From assembly GCF_013170825.1 (NCBI RefSeq), contig NZ_CP033365.1:2430001-2494000 (forward strand): a stretch of 64,000 nt of DNA. Reading direction: 5' to 3'. Positions 54,123-62,850 of the stretch are shown in pieces. The translations under genes and the position numbers were made by a program. Below the pieces are notes generated by a model. That model was not told where the DNA came from. It ran no database searches and was given only the letters and a program-made list of their open reading frames with translations. The DNA comes from Mesorhizobium sp. NZP2298. Its GTDB lineage: Bacteria > Pseudomonadota > Alphaproteobacteria > Rhizobiales > Rhizobiaceae. Position 1 is the first letter of the stretch. Each line of letters opens with the position of its first letter.

Positions 54123-55145
54123 GTGTCGAACTATCCGCTTTCCTACAAACTGTCATGGCTGCCGCGTTTCCTGAAACCGTCGCTTGGCGGCGACGGCAAC
54201 GGGTTTGCGCCGATGGCGGGGACGTTGATGGAGCCGCCGCCGGGAGAGACGGTGCGGCTTGCCTTCATAGGCGACATCTCGGCGGTGGCCAACAGCCGTG
54301 CGCCGGACTGCGACCCGGCGATCAAGGCGCTGCTCGGCGGCGCCGACCTTGTGATCGGCAATTGCGAAAGCCCTGTCGTGGACAGGCCAAGCGCGGTGCT
54401 GGGCACGAGGCTCGGCACGCACCATGCGATGAACGAGCGGTTTCTGGCCGAGGCGCTCGCCGCGACCGGTCTTGCGCGCGAAAAGCTCGTGCTTTCGCTG
54501 GCCAACAATCATGTGCTCGACCAAGGCGTCGCGGGTTTCGACGAGACTGTGGCGGCGCTGAAGCGGCTCGGCATCCGCACCATCGGCCTGGCCGCCAATG
54601 GCCCGGCACAGACAGTCAAGGTGGGCCCGCTGGATGTCGGCCTGGCGGCCTTCACGCTGTGGCGCAATGCAGATGAGAGCCTGTTTGCCGGGCGTGTGTC
54701 GATGGGCAGCGATCTGGCCGGCTGGCCGCGCGTCGATCTTCTCTGCGCGGTGCCGCATTGGGACTGGGAGTTCCGGCATTTTCCGCGCGCCGGGACGCGG
54801 GCTTTGGCCAGGCGCCTGGCCGAGCAGGGTGTCGGGCTGATCGCCGGCCACCATTCGCATGTGGTGCAGCCGGTGGAGCGGATCGGCGACGCGATCGTCG
54901 CTTACGGGCTCGGCGATTTCCTTGGCACCGCCTTGGCGCGACAGCCATGGCCGGGGCGCATTGGCGGGATCTTCGTCGTCGATGTCAGTGCCGATGCCGA
55001 GACGCGTGGTGCGATTGCCTCTTACCGGCTGCATCCGTTCGTGCGGCTGCGGGGCGGTGATCATGAGCGGCTGGTGCCGGTGGAGGGGCTTGAGGGTGCG
55101 ATGAGGGGAAAGGTTGAAAGACGGCTGAGAGCAATCTTTCCTTAG
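54123..55145 (+). CDS. CapA-family (poly-gamma-glutamate synthesis-type) metallophosphatase-like protein
   Basis: 340 residues from a GTG at 54123; an upstream frame is open but unlike coding sequence. The PGA_cap/CapA fold is shown by LAFIGDISAVA, IGNCESPV, LSLANNHVLDQG, CAVPHWDWE and GHHSHVVQPVE (metal ligands Asp, Asn/Glu, Asn-His, His, His-x-His), then YGLGDFLGT. CapA is linked to capsule poly-gamma-glutamate anchoring, but stand-alone members may be phosphodiesterases. No signal peptide, capB or capC is near, so capsule function is doubtful. The start codon has only a weak ribosome site. Confidence 0.86.
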   Translation: MSNYPLSYKLSWLPRFLKPSLGGDGNGFAPMAGTLMEPPPGETVRLAFIGDISAVANSRAPDCDPAIKALLGGADLVIGNCESPVVDRPSAVLGTRLGTHHAMNERFLAEALAATGLAREKLVLSLANNHVLDQGVAGFDETVAALKRLGIRTIGLAANGPAQTVKVGPLDVGLAAFTLWRNADESLFAGRVSMGSDLAGWPRVDLLCAVPHWDWEFRHFPRAGTRALARRLAEQGVGLIAGHHSHVVQPVERIGDAIVAYGLGDFLGTALARQPWPGRIGGIFVVDVSADAETRGAIASYRLHPFVRLRGGDHERLVPVEGLEGAMRGKVERRLRAIFP

Positions 55146-55251
55146 CGCTGCAAGCGACGACACTATTCTACGGGCGAACATTTGTTGGAGAGAGCCTGCA
55201 GTCGATACCTCACGCAAAACCAGCTATCATGAACCTGTCGAGGCAGCGGGG

Positions 55252-56226
55252 GTGGCGGTGGAAACAGCGGATTTCATGCCTGATGAAACTGTCATCGCCG
55301 GCATCCGGAAGAATATCGAGGCCTATGAGGCGGCGCGGGCCTCGGCGGTGCGGCAGGTGCGCTGGCGGGTGCCGCTGTTCGTCGGCCTGACATTGGTGGC
55401 CGTGGTGGTGATCGCCTGGCTGTTCAACAAGGTCGCCGATCCCAACGAGCAATGGTTCTCGACGCCGCATGTGTTCCTCTATGTCATCGGATTCGCCGCT
55501 TCGATCCTGCTCTACTTCCAGGCCATCAAGCCGGCGACGCGGCTGCAGCAATCGTTCCGCGACACGTTGCTGCCGATCATCTTTGGCTTCATCCGCGAGG
55601 TGCGTTACCAGCGTGGCGGCAGGCCGAACTCGTTCGACCGGCTGCCGCGCGAGGCGGTCGGGGCTTTCAACCGGCAATCGTTCGACGATGTCGTTTCCGG
55701 CCGCTACGAAGAGTTTCCATTCGAGCTTTACGAGGCGGAACTGCGGGAAGGGACCGGCAAGGGCTCATCGACGGCCTTCAAGGGCGTCATCGTCGCCTTC
55801 GAGGCTGTCGAGCCGTTCCCGGGAATCCTGGTGGCGACGCGGCGCACCAACGCTGTCGTCGGCTTCTTCCGCGGCCTGTTCGGGTCCAAGCTGCAGGAGC
55901 TGTCATCGGGCGAGCCCTTGCTTGATGCCGCCTATGAATTCCGCACCGACAATCTCGAGGCGGCGCGGCCGCTGGTGACCGGTCGGCTGGCGCAGGCGTT
56001 GAAATGGCTCGGTGAAACCTGGCCGGACGACCCGGCTCGCGTCGGGCTCAATGGCGGCGACGGTTTCCTGCTGTTGCCGCAAGCGAAGAACTTCTTCGAA
56101 CTGCCAGAGATTTCGGTGCCGCTCGACTACACCAGGCATGTGGCGCCGATGATCTCCGACATGGGCGCCATGCTGGCGACGGCCGCACTGGTGCGCAAGA
56201 TCGGGGTGAAGGACGAAGCCAGTTAG
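55252..56226 (+). CDS. DUF3137 membrane protein
   Basis: 324 residues with two adjacent membrane helices (about 41-60 and 76-92) and a cytosolic C-terminal domain: FGFIREVRYQRGG, GRYEEFPFELYEAELREGTGKGSSTAFKGVIVAFE, FLLLPQAKNFFELP. This is the DUF3137 pattern (phospholipid or signalling role proposed only by analogy). GTG start at 55252, with a further GTG two codons later. 107 bp downstream of the CapA gene on the same strand. Confidence 0.88.
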   Translation: MAVETADFMPDETVIAGIRKNIEAYEAARASAVRQVRWRVPLFVGLTLVAVVVIAWLFNKVADPNEQWFSTPHVFLYVIGFAASILLYFQAIKPATRLQQSFRDTLLPIIFGFIREVRYQRGGRPNSFDRLPREAVGAFNRQSFDDVVSGRYEEFPFELYEAELREGTGKGSSTAFKGVIVAFEAVEPFPGILVATRRTNAVVGFFRGLFGSKLQELSSGEPLLDAAYEFRTDNLEAARPLVTGRLAQALKWLGETWPDDPARVGLNGGDGFLLLPQAKNFFELPEISVPLDYTRHVAPMISDMGAMLATAALVRKIGVKDEAS

Positions 56227-56239
56227 CCGGCCGCCACGA

Positions 56240-56734
56240 TCAGCAGTCAAATCCGTATTTGCCGCGCATGTAGTCTGCTTCTTCCTTCGGCATTCTCTTG
56301 AACATGACACAGACGGTGAAGCTACCGACCTGCCGTCCGTCGCGGGTGTAGCCCCAATCGGAAACATCGTCCCTGGTGAATTCGATATTCTGGCCGAGGA
56401 CGACATTGCGAACTTCTTCCGGCTGGTTCGCCAATATGCCGGCAAAGCCGGTTTCGGTGTGCCGGAACGGGATGACCCAGAAGTGCTCGGTAACGTTGCC
56501 GTCACGCACCTTGACCTTCAATTTGAACCGCTCGGTGCCGGAGGGAGGCGCTTCGGCAAGGGCCAGGAATTCATCCAGGCTGGCGAGCGCCTGGGCGGTC
56601 GCCGCCGTCATTTCAGGATCGCCCGGGGCAAAGGTAATCGTCTTGTCATCGCCTGGATCAGCGCCTTGTGCGCTGGCCAATCCCGGCGCAAGCGCCAGCA
56701 TCAGAGATATGATGGTTCGGACTGCCAGTCTCAT
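56240..56734 (-). CDS. Secreted DUF2314 protein
   Basis: 164 residues from the ATG at 56734. A signal peptide ends at LASAQG. The rest matches DUF2314: FKLKVKVRDGNVTEHFWVIPFR, FAGILANQPEEVRNVVLGQNIEFTRDDVSDWGY, DGRQVGSFTVCVMFKRMPKEE. Two Cys residues (in FTVCVMF and at the last position) may form a disulfide in the periplasm. Function unknown. Convergent with the DUF3137 gene. Confidence 0.85.
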   Translation of the reverse strand: MRLAVRTIISLMLALAPGLASAQGADPGDDKTITFAPGDPEMTAATAQALASLDEFLALAEAPPSGTERFKLKVKVRDGNVTEHFWVIPFRHTETGFAGILANQPEEVRNVVLGQNIEFTRDDVSDWGYTRDGRQVGSFTVCVMFKRMPKEEADYMRGKYGFDC

Positions 56735-57179
56735 GGCGGCTCCCCCCTCGTCGCAGCGGTTAGAATGATCCTGCATTCATTTCGAATTTGCAACCAATGC
56801 GCGAGTGTTAACCCGATTTTTATAGTCCCGGTTGAGCTTATCCATGAAACAAAACTTGTATCAATGGAAGATCGGCAGGGTGTTGCGTGATACAATCCGG
56901 GGTGGATTGTGGCGGCTGCGTGATGGCCGCGACGCGCCCGCCCCAATCGGCTAAACGACTCTTTTCGTGGACGAACTGCACGTGTCGAGTTGATCGACGC
57001 GGCTGGAAACCGCATCGGGCTCAGGCAATGTGTCAGAATTAAGCCTATGATTTCCTTTGCGAAAATTCACTCAACGTGATTTGCGGCCAGCAGGCTTTCC
57101 GGCCCAGTGTCAGTTCGTTCGGTGCTGTCGTTACCCAAGGCGACGGCCCGGAAAACCGAAACAGCACGGAGTACATCCG
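56735..57179 (+). other. Intergenic region upstream of the DUF1344 gene
   Basis: 445 bp between divergent genes. A/T-rich around 56760-56900 (ATTTTTATAGTCC, CTTGTATCAATGG), as expected of promoters. No recognisable gene, terminator or strong palindrome. Confidence 0.45.
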
Positions 57180-57422
57180 ATGAAAAGAACCCTCGTAACC
57201 ACCGCCGCTCTGCTCGCGTTCCTCGGCACGGCCTATGCCGCGTCCGTTCAGGGCACCATCCAGGCGGTCGATCCGACGACCAAGTCGATCACGCTCGACG
57301 ACGGCAAGATCTACCAGCTGTCGCCGGAGGCGAAGATCGGCAAATTGAAGGTCGGCGCCAAGGTGGCGGTAACCGTCGATGACAAGACCGGCATGGTGAC
57401 GTCGATCAAGAAGGCTTCGTAG
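57180..57422 (+). CDS. Exported DUF1344 protein
   Basis: 80 residues: a signal peptide (RTLVTTAALLAFLGTAYA, cut before ASVQG) and a compact beta-barrel-like domain GTIQAVDPTTKSITLDDGKIYQLSPEAKIGKLKVGAKVAVTVDDKTGMVTSI. The DUF1344 family is common in rhizobia and consists of small periplasmic proteins of unknown function. GGAG lies 8 nt before the ATG. Confidence 0.9.
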   Translation: MKRTLVTTAALLAFLGTAYAASVQGTIQAVDPTTKSITLDDGKIYQLSPEAKIGKLKVGAKVAVTVDDKTGMVTSIKKAS

Positions 57423-57429
57423 AGGCTTC

Positions 57430-57482
57430 TCCCTTCTCCCCGTTTGCGGGGAGAAGGTGCCGGCAGTTGGATGAGGGGCAGT
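57430..57482 (+). repeat. Rhizobial intergenic repeat with CTTCTCCCC hairpin
   Basis: Stem CTTCTCCCC / GGGGAGAAG with loop GTTTGC at 57433-57457, followed by GTGCCGGCAGTTGGATGAGGGGC. It begins 8 bp after the DUF1344 stop and may act as its 3' transcript end. Confidence 0.75.
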
Positions 57483-57617
57483 GCAACCCAGCGAGACTTG
57501 CCCCGTAATATCGGAACATCAGCTGCCCTGACGCCGAAGTGGCGCCATGGCTCTGCCCGGCGCCCCTATGGTTTTCGCCAAAGAGCCGCGCTATCCCTTG
57601 GGCAACGGGGGATCCGC

Positions 57618-59264
57618 ATGGCTGACGAACAGAAAGGGTTTCGCCTGTCGCGCCGGTTGGTGCTTGGCGCGGCGGTTGTCGGCGGCGCGGTGCTCTGGGG
57701 CGGAACCACCATGGCGCGGCTGGCGCGCGGGCCTTCGGGGCCGAAGAATGCCGGGCGCATCGCAGATATCGACGGCATTGCCCTGCCGCTCAAGCCACTG
57801 GAGAATGTCCCAGCTTTCGATCCTTCGCTGCCCTGGTCGGTCAGGGGCGGCGACATCAATGATGCCAGCGGGCTGTCGCGCACGCCGGTCTATGGCGTGG
57901 TCGAGGTCAGCGAGGAAGATCATATCGCCAAGGCTTTGGCCTTCGCTCGCGCCAACGGGCTGAAAGTATCGCTGGCCGCCATCCGTCATTCGATGGGCGG
58001 GCAAGCCTTCGACGACAACGCCCTGGTGCTCGACCTCAGGAAATTCAACAAGGTCACCGTCGACGCGGCGGCCAGGACCATGACCTTGCAGCCGGGCGCG
58101 CGCTGGCACGACATCCAGAACCTGCTGAATCCACGCTTCGCGGTGAAGGCGATGCAATCGACCGACATCTTTTCGGTCGGCGGCTCGCTGTCGGTCAACG
58201 CGCATGGCATGGACCATCAGGCGGGCTCGGTGGCCGGCTCGATCCGCTCCATGCGGGTGATGCTGGCCGATGGGTCGGTGTCCACGTGCTCGCCGAGCGA
58301 GAATACGGACCTGTTCCGCCACGTCGTCGGCGGCTATGGCCTGTTCGGCGTGGTGCTGGAGGCGACGCTCGATATCGTCGACAACGCCGTCTACCGCACC
58401 TCGCGCGAAATCATCAGATCCGACGATTTCCCGAAATTCTTCGCCGAGGTGCTGGAGCCGAACAAGGATATCGGCCTGTTCTACGGCCACCTGTCGACGG
58501 CACCGGGCAATTTCCTCGAGGACATGATCGTCTATCGCTACGACAAGGTGGCCGACCAGCCGCCGGCCGACCAGCCTGAAATCGGCGAACCGGAGGGCGT
58601 CGGGCTGAAGCGGGTGATCATCAATCTGGCGAAATGGGGCAGCGTGTTTCAAGAGCTGAAGTGGTTCACCGAAAAGACGCTGGAGCCGAAGTTCGAAAGC
58701 TGCACGGTGGCGCGCACCTCCGCCATGGCGGAAGGGGAGGCCTGCCTCGTCACACGCAACAATCCGATGCACGATTCGGTGCCGTATCTGTTCAACGATT
58801 TGACTGACGAAACCGATATCCTGCACGAATATTTTATTCCACGCGCTGCCTATGTCGCGTTCATCAGCGAAGCGCGTGAGATCCTGCGCAACCAGCAACT
58901 GCCGGTGCTCAATGCCTCGGTGCGCATCGTCCACAAGGAGGATGTGGCGCTGACCTACGCGCCGGAACCCGCCTATTCGCTGGTGCTCTACATCAACCAG
59001 CCCACCGATGCCGACGGCAATGCCAGGATGCGGGCGCTGACACGGGCGCTGATCGATGTGACGATCAAGCATGGCGGGCGCTTCTTCCTGCCCTACCAAC
59101 TGCATTACACGGCCAGGGAGTTGCTGGCCTCCTATCCCGAACTGCCGGCCTTCCTGGCGGCGAAGCGGCAACATGACCCCACGGAACTGTTTTCCTCGAC
59201 CTTCTACCGTGCCATCAAGGCGCTGAGCGGGGTGGCGCAGGAAGCAGTTCCAGGAAAAGTGTAA
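57618..59264 (+). CDS. Tat-type FAD-binding oxidoreductase (PCMH family)
   Basis: 548 residues from the ATG at 57618 (GGGGGA upstream). The N-terminus FRLSRRLVLGAAVVGGAVLWG is a twin-arginine-type signal or anchor. The PCMH FAD domain includes PVYGVVEVSEEDHIAKALAFARAN, IRHSMGGQAFDDNALVLDLRKFN (FAD-binding loop with His-Ser-Met) and SVGGSLSVNAHGMDHQAGS. The C-terminal cap includes RIVHKEDVALTYAPEPAYSLVLYINQ. Related enzymes oxidise lactones, sugars or cyclic alcohols. Its last residues and stop codon come from a repeat element (59241-59288). Confidence 0.87.
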   Translation: MADEQKGFRLSRRLVLGAAVVGGAVLWGGTTMARLARGPSGPKNAGRIADIDGIALPLKPLENVPAFDPSLPWSVRGGDINDASGLSRTPVYGVVEVSEEDHIAKALAFARANGLKVSLAAIRHSMGGQAFDDNALVLDLRKFNKVTVDAAARTMTLQPGARWHDIQNLLNPRFAVKAMQSTDIFSVGGSLSVNAHGMDHQAGSVAGSIRSMRVMLADGSVSTCSPSENTDLFRHVVGGYGLFGVVLEATLDIVDNAVYRTSREIIRSDDFPKFFAEVLEPNKDIGLFYGHLSTAPGNFLEDMIVYRYDKVADQPPADQPEIGEPEGVGLKRVIINLAKWGSVFQELKWFTEKTLEPKFESCTVARTSAMAEGEACLVTRNNPMHDSVPYLFNDLTDETDILHEYFIPRAAYVAFISEAREILRNQQLPVLNASVRIVHKEDVALTYAPEPAYSLVLYINQPTDADGNARMRALTRALIDVTIKHGGRFFLPYQLHYTARELLASYPELPAFLAAKRQHDPTELFSSTFYRAIKALSGVAQEAVPGKV

Positions 59265-59288
59265 AGCGGTTTTCCCGGGAAACCGCGC
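59241..59288 (+). repeat. Repeat copy of the CAATTCCAGGAA family, forward, providing a stop codon
   Basis: GAAGCAGTTCCAGGAAAAGTG-TAA-AGCGGTTTTCCCGGGAAA. Its TAA is the stop of the FAD oxidoreductase. An inverted copy is at 60007-60053; the two enclose the gene at 59336. Confidence 0.82.
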
Positions 59289-59335
59289 AGTGCTTTCCCC
59301 AGCGAACTGCTCAGGAATGGAGCAGGAGAACAATC

Positions 59336-59959
59336 ATGCGTATGGCATCAGCGGCGGCCCTCACTCTTATCGCGCTGTGCGCTGGACCGGCAGGGGCCGA
59401 GGACCTCAAGGCCTTCAAGCTGACCATCGACGGCGTGGCGGTCGATATCGATCCCGGTGAGAGCACGACCATTACGCTGCCCGGCGGCAAGCAGAGCAAG
59501 GTGACGCTCGAGCGCAACGACTTCGCCACCTTTTCCGGCGACAGTTTCTCCTTCGTCCATCCAAGCGGCATTTCGGTGACCAAGACCGATCTCGGCGAAA
59601 ACATCACGCAATATCTGATGGCCTCGGCGCTGGGCACGATCGTCGTGGTGCAGGAATACGGCAAGATGAACCCTGTGTCGCTCAACCAGCTGATGCTGCA
59701 GGAGATGACCAGGGAATCGGTGCAGGCCGGTGCGGAGCTGACGCAGCAGCCGACGACGCGCAAGCTTGCCGACGGAAAGGAACTGACGGGCATCCGCGCC
59801 GAGGTGAAGACGCGCACCGACACCGCTCATTTCGAGATCGTCGGCTACGGCCTCGCCGATCAGGGGCTCTTGTTCATCACGCGCGTTGCCGGCGAGGACG
59901 CGGCCACCGAACAGCCGCTGATCGACAAGTTCTGGGAGAGCCTGAAGCTGAAGATGTAA
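59336..59959 (+). CDS. Exported hypothetical protein flanked by inverted repeats
   Basis: 207 residues with a signal peptide (MASAAALTLIALCAGPAGA, cut before EDLKA). Body: FKLTIDGVAVDIDPGESTTITLPGGKQSKVTLERND, FVHPSGISVTKTDLGENITQYLM, GTIVVVQEYGKMNPVSLNQLMLQEMT. It is a beta-rich secreted protein of unknown function. Inverted copies of a 45-bp repeat lie about 50 bp from each end. Confidence 0.82.
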   Translation: MRMASAAALTLIALCAGPAGAEDLKAFKLTIDGVAVDIDPGESTTITLPGGKQSKVTLERNDFATFSGDSFSFVHPSGISVTKTDLGENITQYLMASALGTIVVVQEYGKMNPVSLNQLMLQEMTRESVQAGAELTQQPTTRKLADGKELTGIRAEVKTRTDTAHFEIVGYGLADQGLLFITRVAGEDAATEQPLIDKFWESLKLKM

Positions 59960-60006
59960 GTGGTCAGGCTATTTGTTTTGAAGCAATTCCCAAGGGAAGG
60001 CGCTGC

Positions 60007-60053
60007 GCGCTTTTCCCGGGAAAACGGTTTTACACTTTTCCTGGAATTGCTCT
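60007..60053 (-). repeat. Repeat copy of the CAATTCCAGGAA family, inverted
   Basis: Reads on the minus strand as AGCAATTCCAGGAAAAGTG-TAA-AACCGTTTTCCCGGGAAAA, nearly identical to 59241-59288 in the opposite orientation. Its outer edge forms the TAG stop (60052-60054) of the minus-strand gene at 60052. Confidence 0.82.
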
Positions 60054-60573
60054 ACAGCCCTGTCGGCACCAGGCCGGCCAGCCAGTTCACCGAGCGTTTG
60101 GCCGCGTCGGCGGTCGCCGATGCAGCGCGACCGAGATCGGTCTTGACCACCGCATAGCCGTTCTTGGTGCGGTAGAGCACGCCGGTGCCGCCATCGACCA
60201 CCTGTTCATAGGCGACGGGGCGGGCAGCATCCGCTTCGACGGCCGTCGTCGGCGTGCCGACCGGGACGCTTGGCCGACGGCTCAGTTCCGGCGGCAGCGG
60301 GCTTTCGGTGCGAACGACCCTGCTGGCCGGCTTCAGTTCCGGCTGGGATGCAATCGCGGCCAGATGCGAGGAGGACGACGAACCCTTGGCGCGGCAGATG
60401 CCGGACACCAGCGGATAGTTAAAGTTGCGCTCGTGCAGGATCTGGCTCTTCATCGCGGCTTCGCATTCGGCGATCGTCGACCATTTGGCCGGCGTCTCGC
60501 CGATATATTCGCACAGCCTGGCGTCGCAGTCGCAGCCGACAATGGTCATGGCGACAAGGGCGGTCTTGATCAC
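60052..60573 (-). CDS. Hypothetical exported protein
   Basis: 173 residues from a GTG at 60573 that follows AAGGGA by 7 nt. The N-terminus VIKTALVAMTIVGCDCDARLCEYIG is a short hydrophobic, Cys-rich segment that may be a signal or a lipobox-like site. Middle: AECEAAMKSQILHERNFNYPLVSGICR, followed by a Ser-rich stretch and a C-terminus with KNGYAVVKTDLGRAASATADAAKRSVNW. Unrecognised. Its stop codon is supplied by the inverted repeat at 60007-60053. Confidence 0.72.
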   Translation of the reverse strand: MIKTALVAMTIVGCDCDARLCEYIGETPAKWSTIAECEAAMKSQILHERNFNYPLVSGICRAKGSSSSSHLAAIASQPELKPASRVVRTESPLPPELSRRPSVPVGTPTTAVEADAARPVAYEQVVDGGTGVLYRTKNGYAVVKTDLGRAASATADAAKRSVNWLAGLVPTGL

Positions 60574-60699
60574 GGTCTTGTCCCTTCGAGATGCCCGCCC
60601 GGGCGCCCATTCAGGGCTTTCAGGCGGCTTGCCCCTTCCATCGCGCGCGAACAAGGCGGGATTTGGCCGCGATTGTGGAATGAGCATGGCGGCGCGTGC

Positions 60700-61698
60700 C
60701 TATTGGGCTGCCGGCAAGGTCCGTTTGAGAAAATTGGCGATCAGCCGCACCACGTCTTGCGGGCGCTCGACCTGGGGGATGTGGTTGACGCCATCGAGAA
60801 CGGCCAGCTCGGCATGTGGAAACAGCGAGGCGATCTCCTGGCCCTGTGCGAGGGGCGTGGTCGTATCATCTCGCCCCCAGATGACGAGAACCGGAGGCAT
60901 GAAGGCGCGATAATTCACCCGATTGGCGGCAAGCGATTTCCGCTCGTCATTGTAGAGGCCGCTGAACAGCCAGTGGCCAACGGCATTGGTGGTGCCCTTG
61001 ACGTTCAAAGGGCGCGTGTAGATCGCAATGCGCTCCGCCGTGACGAGATCGTCATTCTCGATGAATTGGCGCAAACCGAACCCGGTCATGAACGGATTGG
61101 TGAAGGTCGAGGCGGCCAGGAGTTGGCGCGGCCAATCCCTGTCGAGCAGGGATGCGAACGGCAAGGCTGGCGCCTCGGTCTGGCCGAGGCCAAGCGCCAC
61201 GTCGAGCAGGATCAGCGCGTCGATGCGATCCGGGGCCGAGAAAGCGGCCTCGATCACACCGCCGCCACCATAGGAGTGGACACCGACGCTGAAATGGCGA
61301 AGGCCGAGCGCGTCGGCGAACCCGAGGACGCGCTTTGCGTGGGCGGCGCGCGAATAGTCCTGGTTGGCTGGTCTTTCGGAATAGCCGAAGGGCGGCATGT
61401 CGACCGCGATCACGCGAAAGCCCTGTTCGCCCAGCGGAGCGGCGATATCGCGGTAGGTTTCGGCCCAGGAGACCGTGCCGTGGAACAGAAGCAGCGGCGG
61501 CCCGTCCGGCGGACCCCAGACCTGATAGTGCATCTTCAGCCCGTCCACGGTCGCGAACAAGGCTCCCGCCGGTGCCGCTTCCTGCGGCGACAGCGTTTCG
61601 CGCAAGGCCGCGGCGCCGCGGAAGCCGACGGGCGCGACAACGATCAGCACGACCAGCGTGAGCGCGAGCCAGCCGACAATGCGGATCAGTCGACGCAT
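60700..61698 (-). CDS. Membrane-anchored alpha/beta hydrolase
   Basis: 332 residues: an N-terminal membrane helix (LIRIVGWLALTLVVLIVVAPVGF) and an alpha/beta-hydrolase domain with oxyanion motif LLFHGTVSWAETY, nucleophile VHSYGGGG (Ser), acid VIWGRDDTTTP and catalytic His in DGVNHIPQVERP. This is the haloalkane dehalogenase/epoxide hydrolase-like group; the substrate is unknown. It follows, by 15 bp, a membrane-anchored hypothetical gene on the same strand. Confidence 0.9.
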   Translation of the reverse strand: MRRLIRIVGWLALTLVVLIVVAPVGFRGAAALRETLSPQEAAPAGALFATVDGLKMHYQVWGPPDGPPLLLFHGTVSWAETYRDIAAPLGEQGFRVIAVDMPPFGYSERPANQDYSRAAHAKRVLGFADALGLRHFSVGVHSYGGGGVIEAAFSAPDRIDALILLDVALGLGQTEAPALPFASLLDRDWPRQLLAASTFTNPFMTGFGLRQFIENDDLVTAERIAIYTRPLNVKGTTNAVGHWLFSGLYNDERKSLAANRVNYRAFMPPVLVIWGRDDTTTPLAQGQEIASLFPHAELAVLDGVNHIPQVERPQDVVRLIANFLKRTLPAAQ

Positions 61699-61713
61699 GG
61701 TGCGGCTGTCGTC

Positions 61714-62844
61714 TCAGTAGTCGTAAACATGTTCGAGCCTGGCGCCGGCCTTGATCAGCGACGGCAGCACCAGATGCAGCTTGCGCACGGCAACGACCAT
61801 GCCGGTGCGGCGCGTCGCGGTGTCGGCCGGCAGCGGATAGCTGAACAGGATGCGCATGCCTTCTGGAACGGCGATCGAGTCGGTCGAGAGCATCGTGACC
61901 ATGATCTCGTCATTGCCGCCGATCTCGACGAAGGAGACACCCTTGTCGATCAGCCGGGGGATCATGTCGGTGAAGACCTGATAGCGCTTGGTGACGAAGA
62001 TGGTGCCGTCGGCTCCCATGTCGCGTTCCAGCAAGGTGTCGGGCTCGTTGCGGGTGGCTTCGCCGACCGGACCCTTGGCCCAGACGTGGATGTCGAGCAA
62101 GGCCGGGTCGGAGGTGGCGGCGAGCGCTTGCCTTATCAGGTCGGCATAGCCCTGCTTGATGGTGTCGGCGAGACCGAAAGCGAGCTTGCGCTCGCTGGTG
62201 CGGACGGAGCTGTCTCCCGGCGCCGGCTGCACGGCAAACAGGCCGGCGCGTTTCTCGCCATAGGGAAACTGGTACCACGGCACCTGGTCGAGAAAGCCTG
62301 CGTATTCCGCCGCCACCTTGGCCTGGTAGATGTCGGCGGCGGTGCGCTTGGCCGATGTCGCCTCGGTGATGCGGCCGACCGTGTTCTCATAGGCCCATTG
62401 CAGGATGTGCTCGATCGAGTGGCTGGTGCCGATGATGACCAGCATCTGATGGTTGGCATAGTTGAACTTGTAGGGAGAACTGGCGCGGATCACCGTGGCG
62501 TAGTCCTGCCAGAAGCGGCCGACATAGGACCAGTAGGGAAAGCCGCTCGGCTGGTCCTTGGCGACGAAGCCGGCGTATTCACGCGCGGCGTAGACGATCG
62601 CCCATTCCGGATAGGTGAGGAAGGTCGATTCCTCCGGCCGCTGGTAGCCGGGGATTTCAGCGCGGACCTTGTCGGCCAGCGCCTTGGGTGGCGCGCCGTC
62701 GGCAATACCGGGCAGCGGCGTCTTGTCGAGCGATGGCGTCGTCAGAAAGCCATAGGTGAGCCCCGCGATCGGGACCAGGATGACGATGACGATCAGCCAG
62801 AGGATCGTCTTGATGAGGCGCTTCAGCCAGCGGAACACGAGCAT
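61714..62844 (-). CDS. Membrane-anchored conserved hypothetical protein
   Basis: 376 residues: an N-terminal helix (IKTILWLIVIVILVPIAGLTYGFL) and a large periplasmic domain with conserved-looking TFLTYPEWAIVYAAREYAGFV, PYWSYVGRFWQDYATV, ANHQMLVIIGTSHSIEHILQWAYENTVGRITE and LLERDMGADGTIFVTKRYQVF. I do not recognise the domain. It lies between a DUF4383-type protein (6 bp gap) and the hydrolase (15 bp gap); the three are almost certainly one operon. Confidence 0.82.
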   Translation of the reverse strand: MLVFRWLKRLIKTILWLIVIVILVPIAGLTYGFLTTPSLDKTPLPGIADGAPPKALADKVRAEIPGYQRPEESTFLTYPEWAIVYAAREYAGFVAKDQPSGFPYWSYVGRFWQDYATVIRASSPYKFNYANHQMLVIIGTSHSIEHILQWAYENTVGRITEATSAKRTAADIYQAKVAAEYAGFLDQVPWYQFPYGEKRAGLFAVQPAPGDSSVRTSERKLAFGLADTIKQGYADLIRQALAATSDPALLDIHVWAKGPVGEATRNEPDTLLERDMGADGTIFVTKRYQVFTDMIPRLIDKGVSFVEIGGNDEIMVTMLSTDSIAVPEGMRILFSYPLPADTATRRTGMVVAVRKLHLVLPSLIKAGARLEHVYDY

Positions 62845-62850
62845 GGCCGG

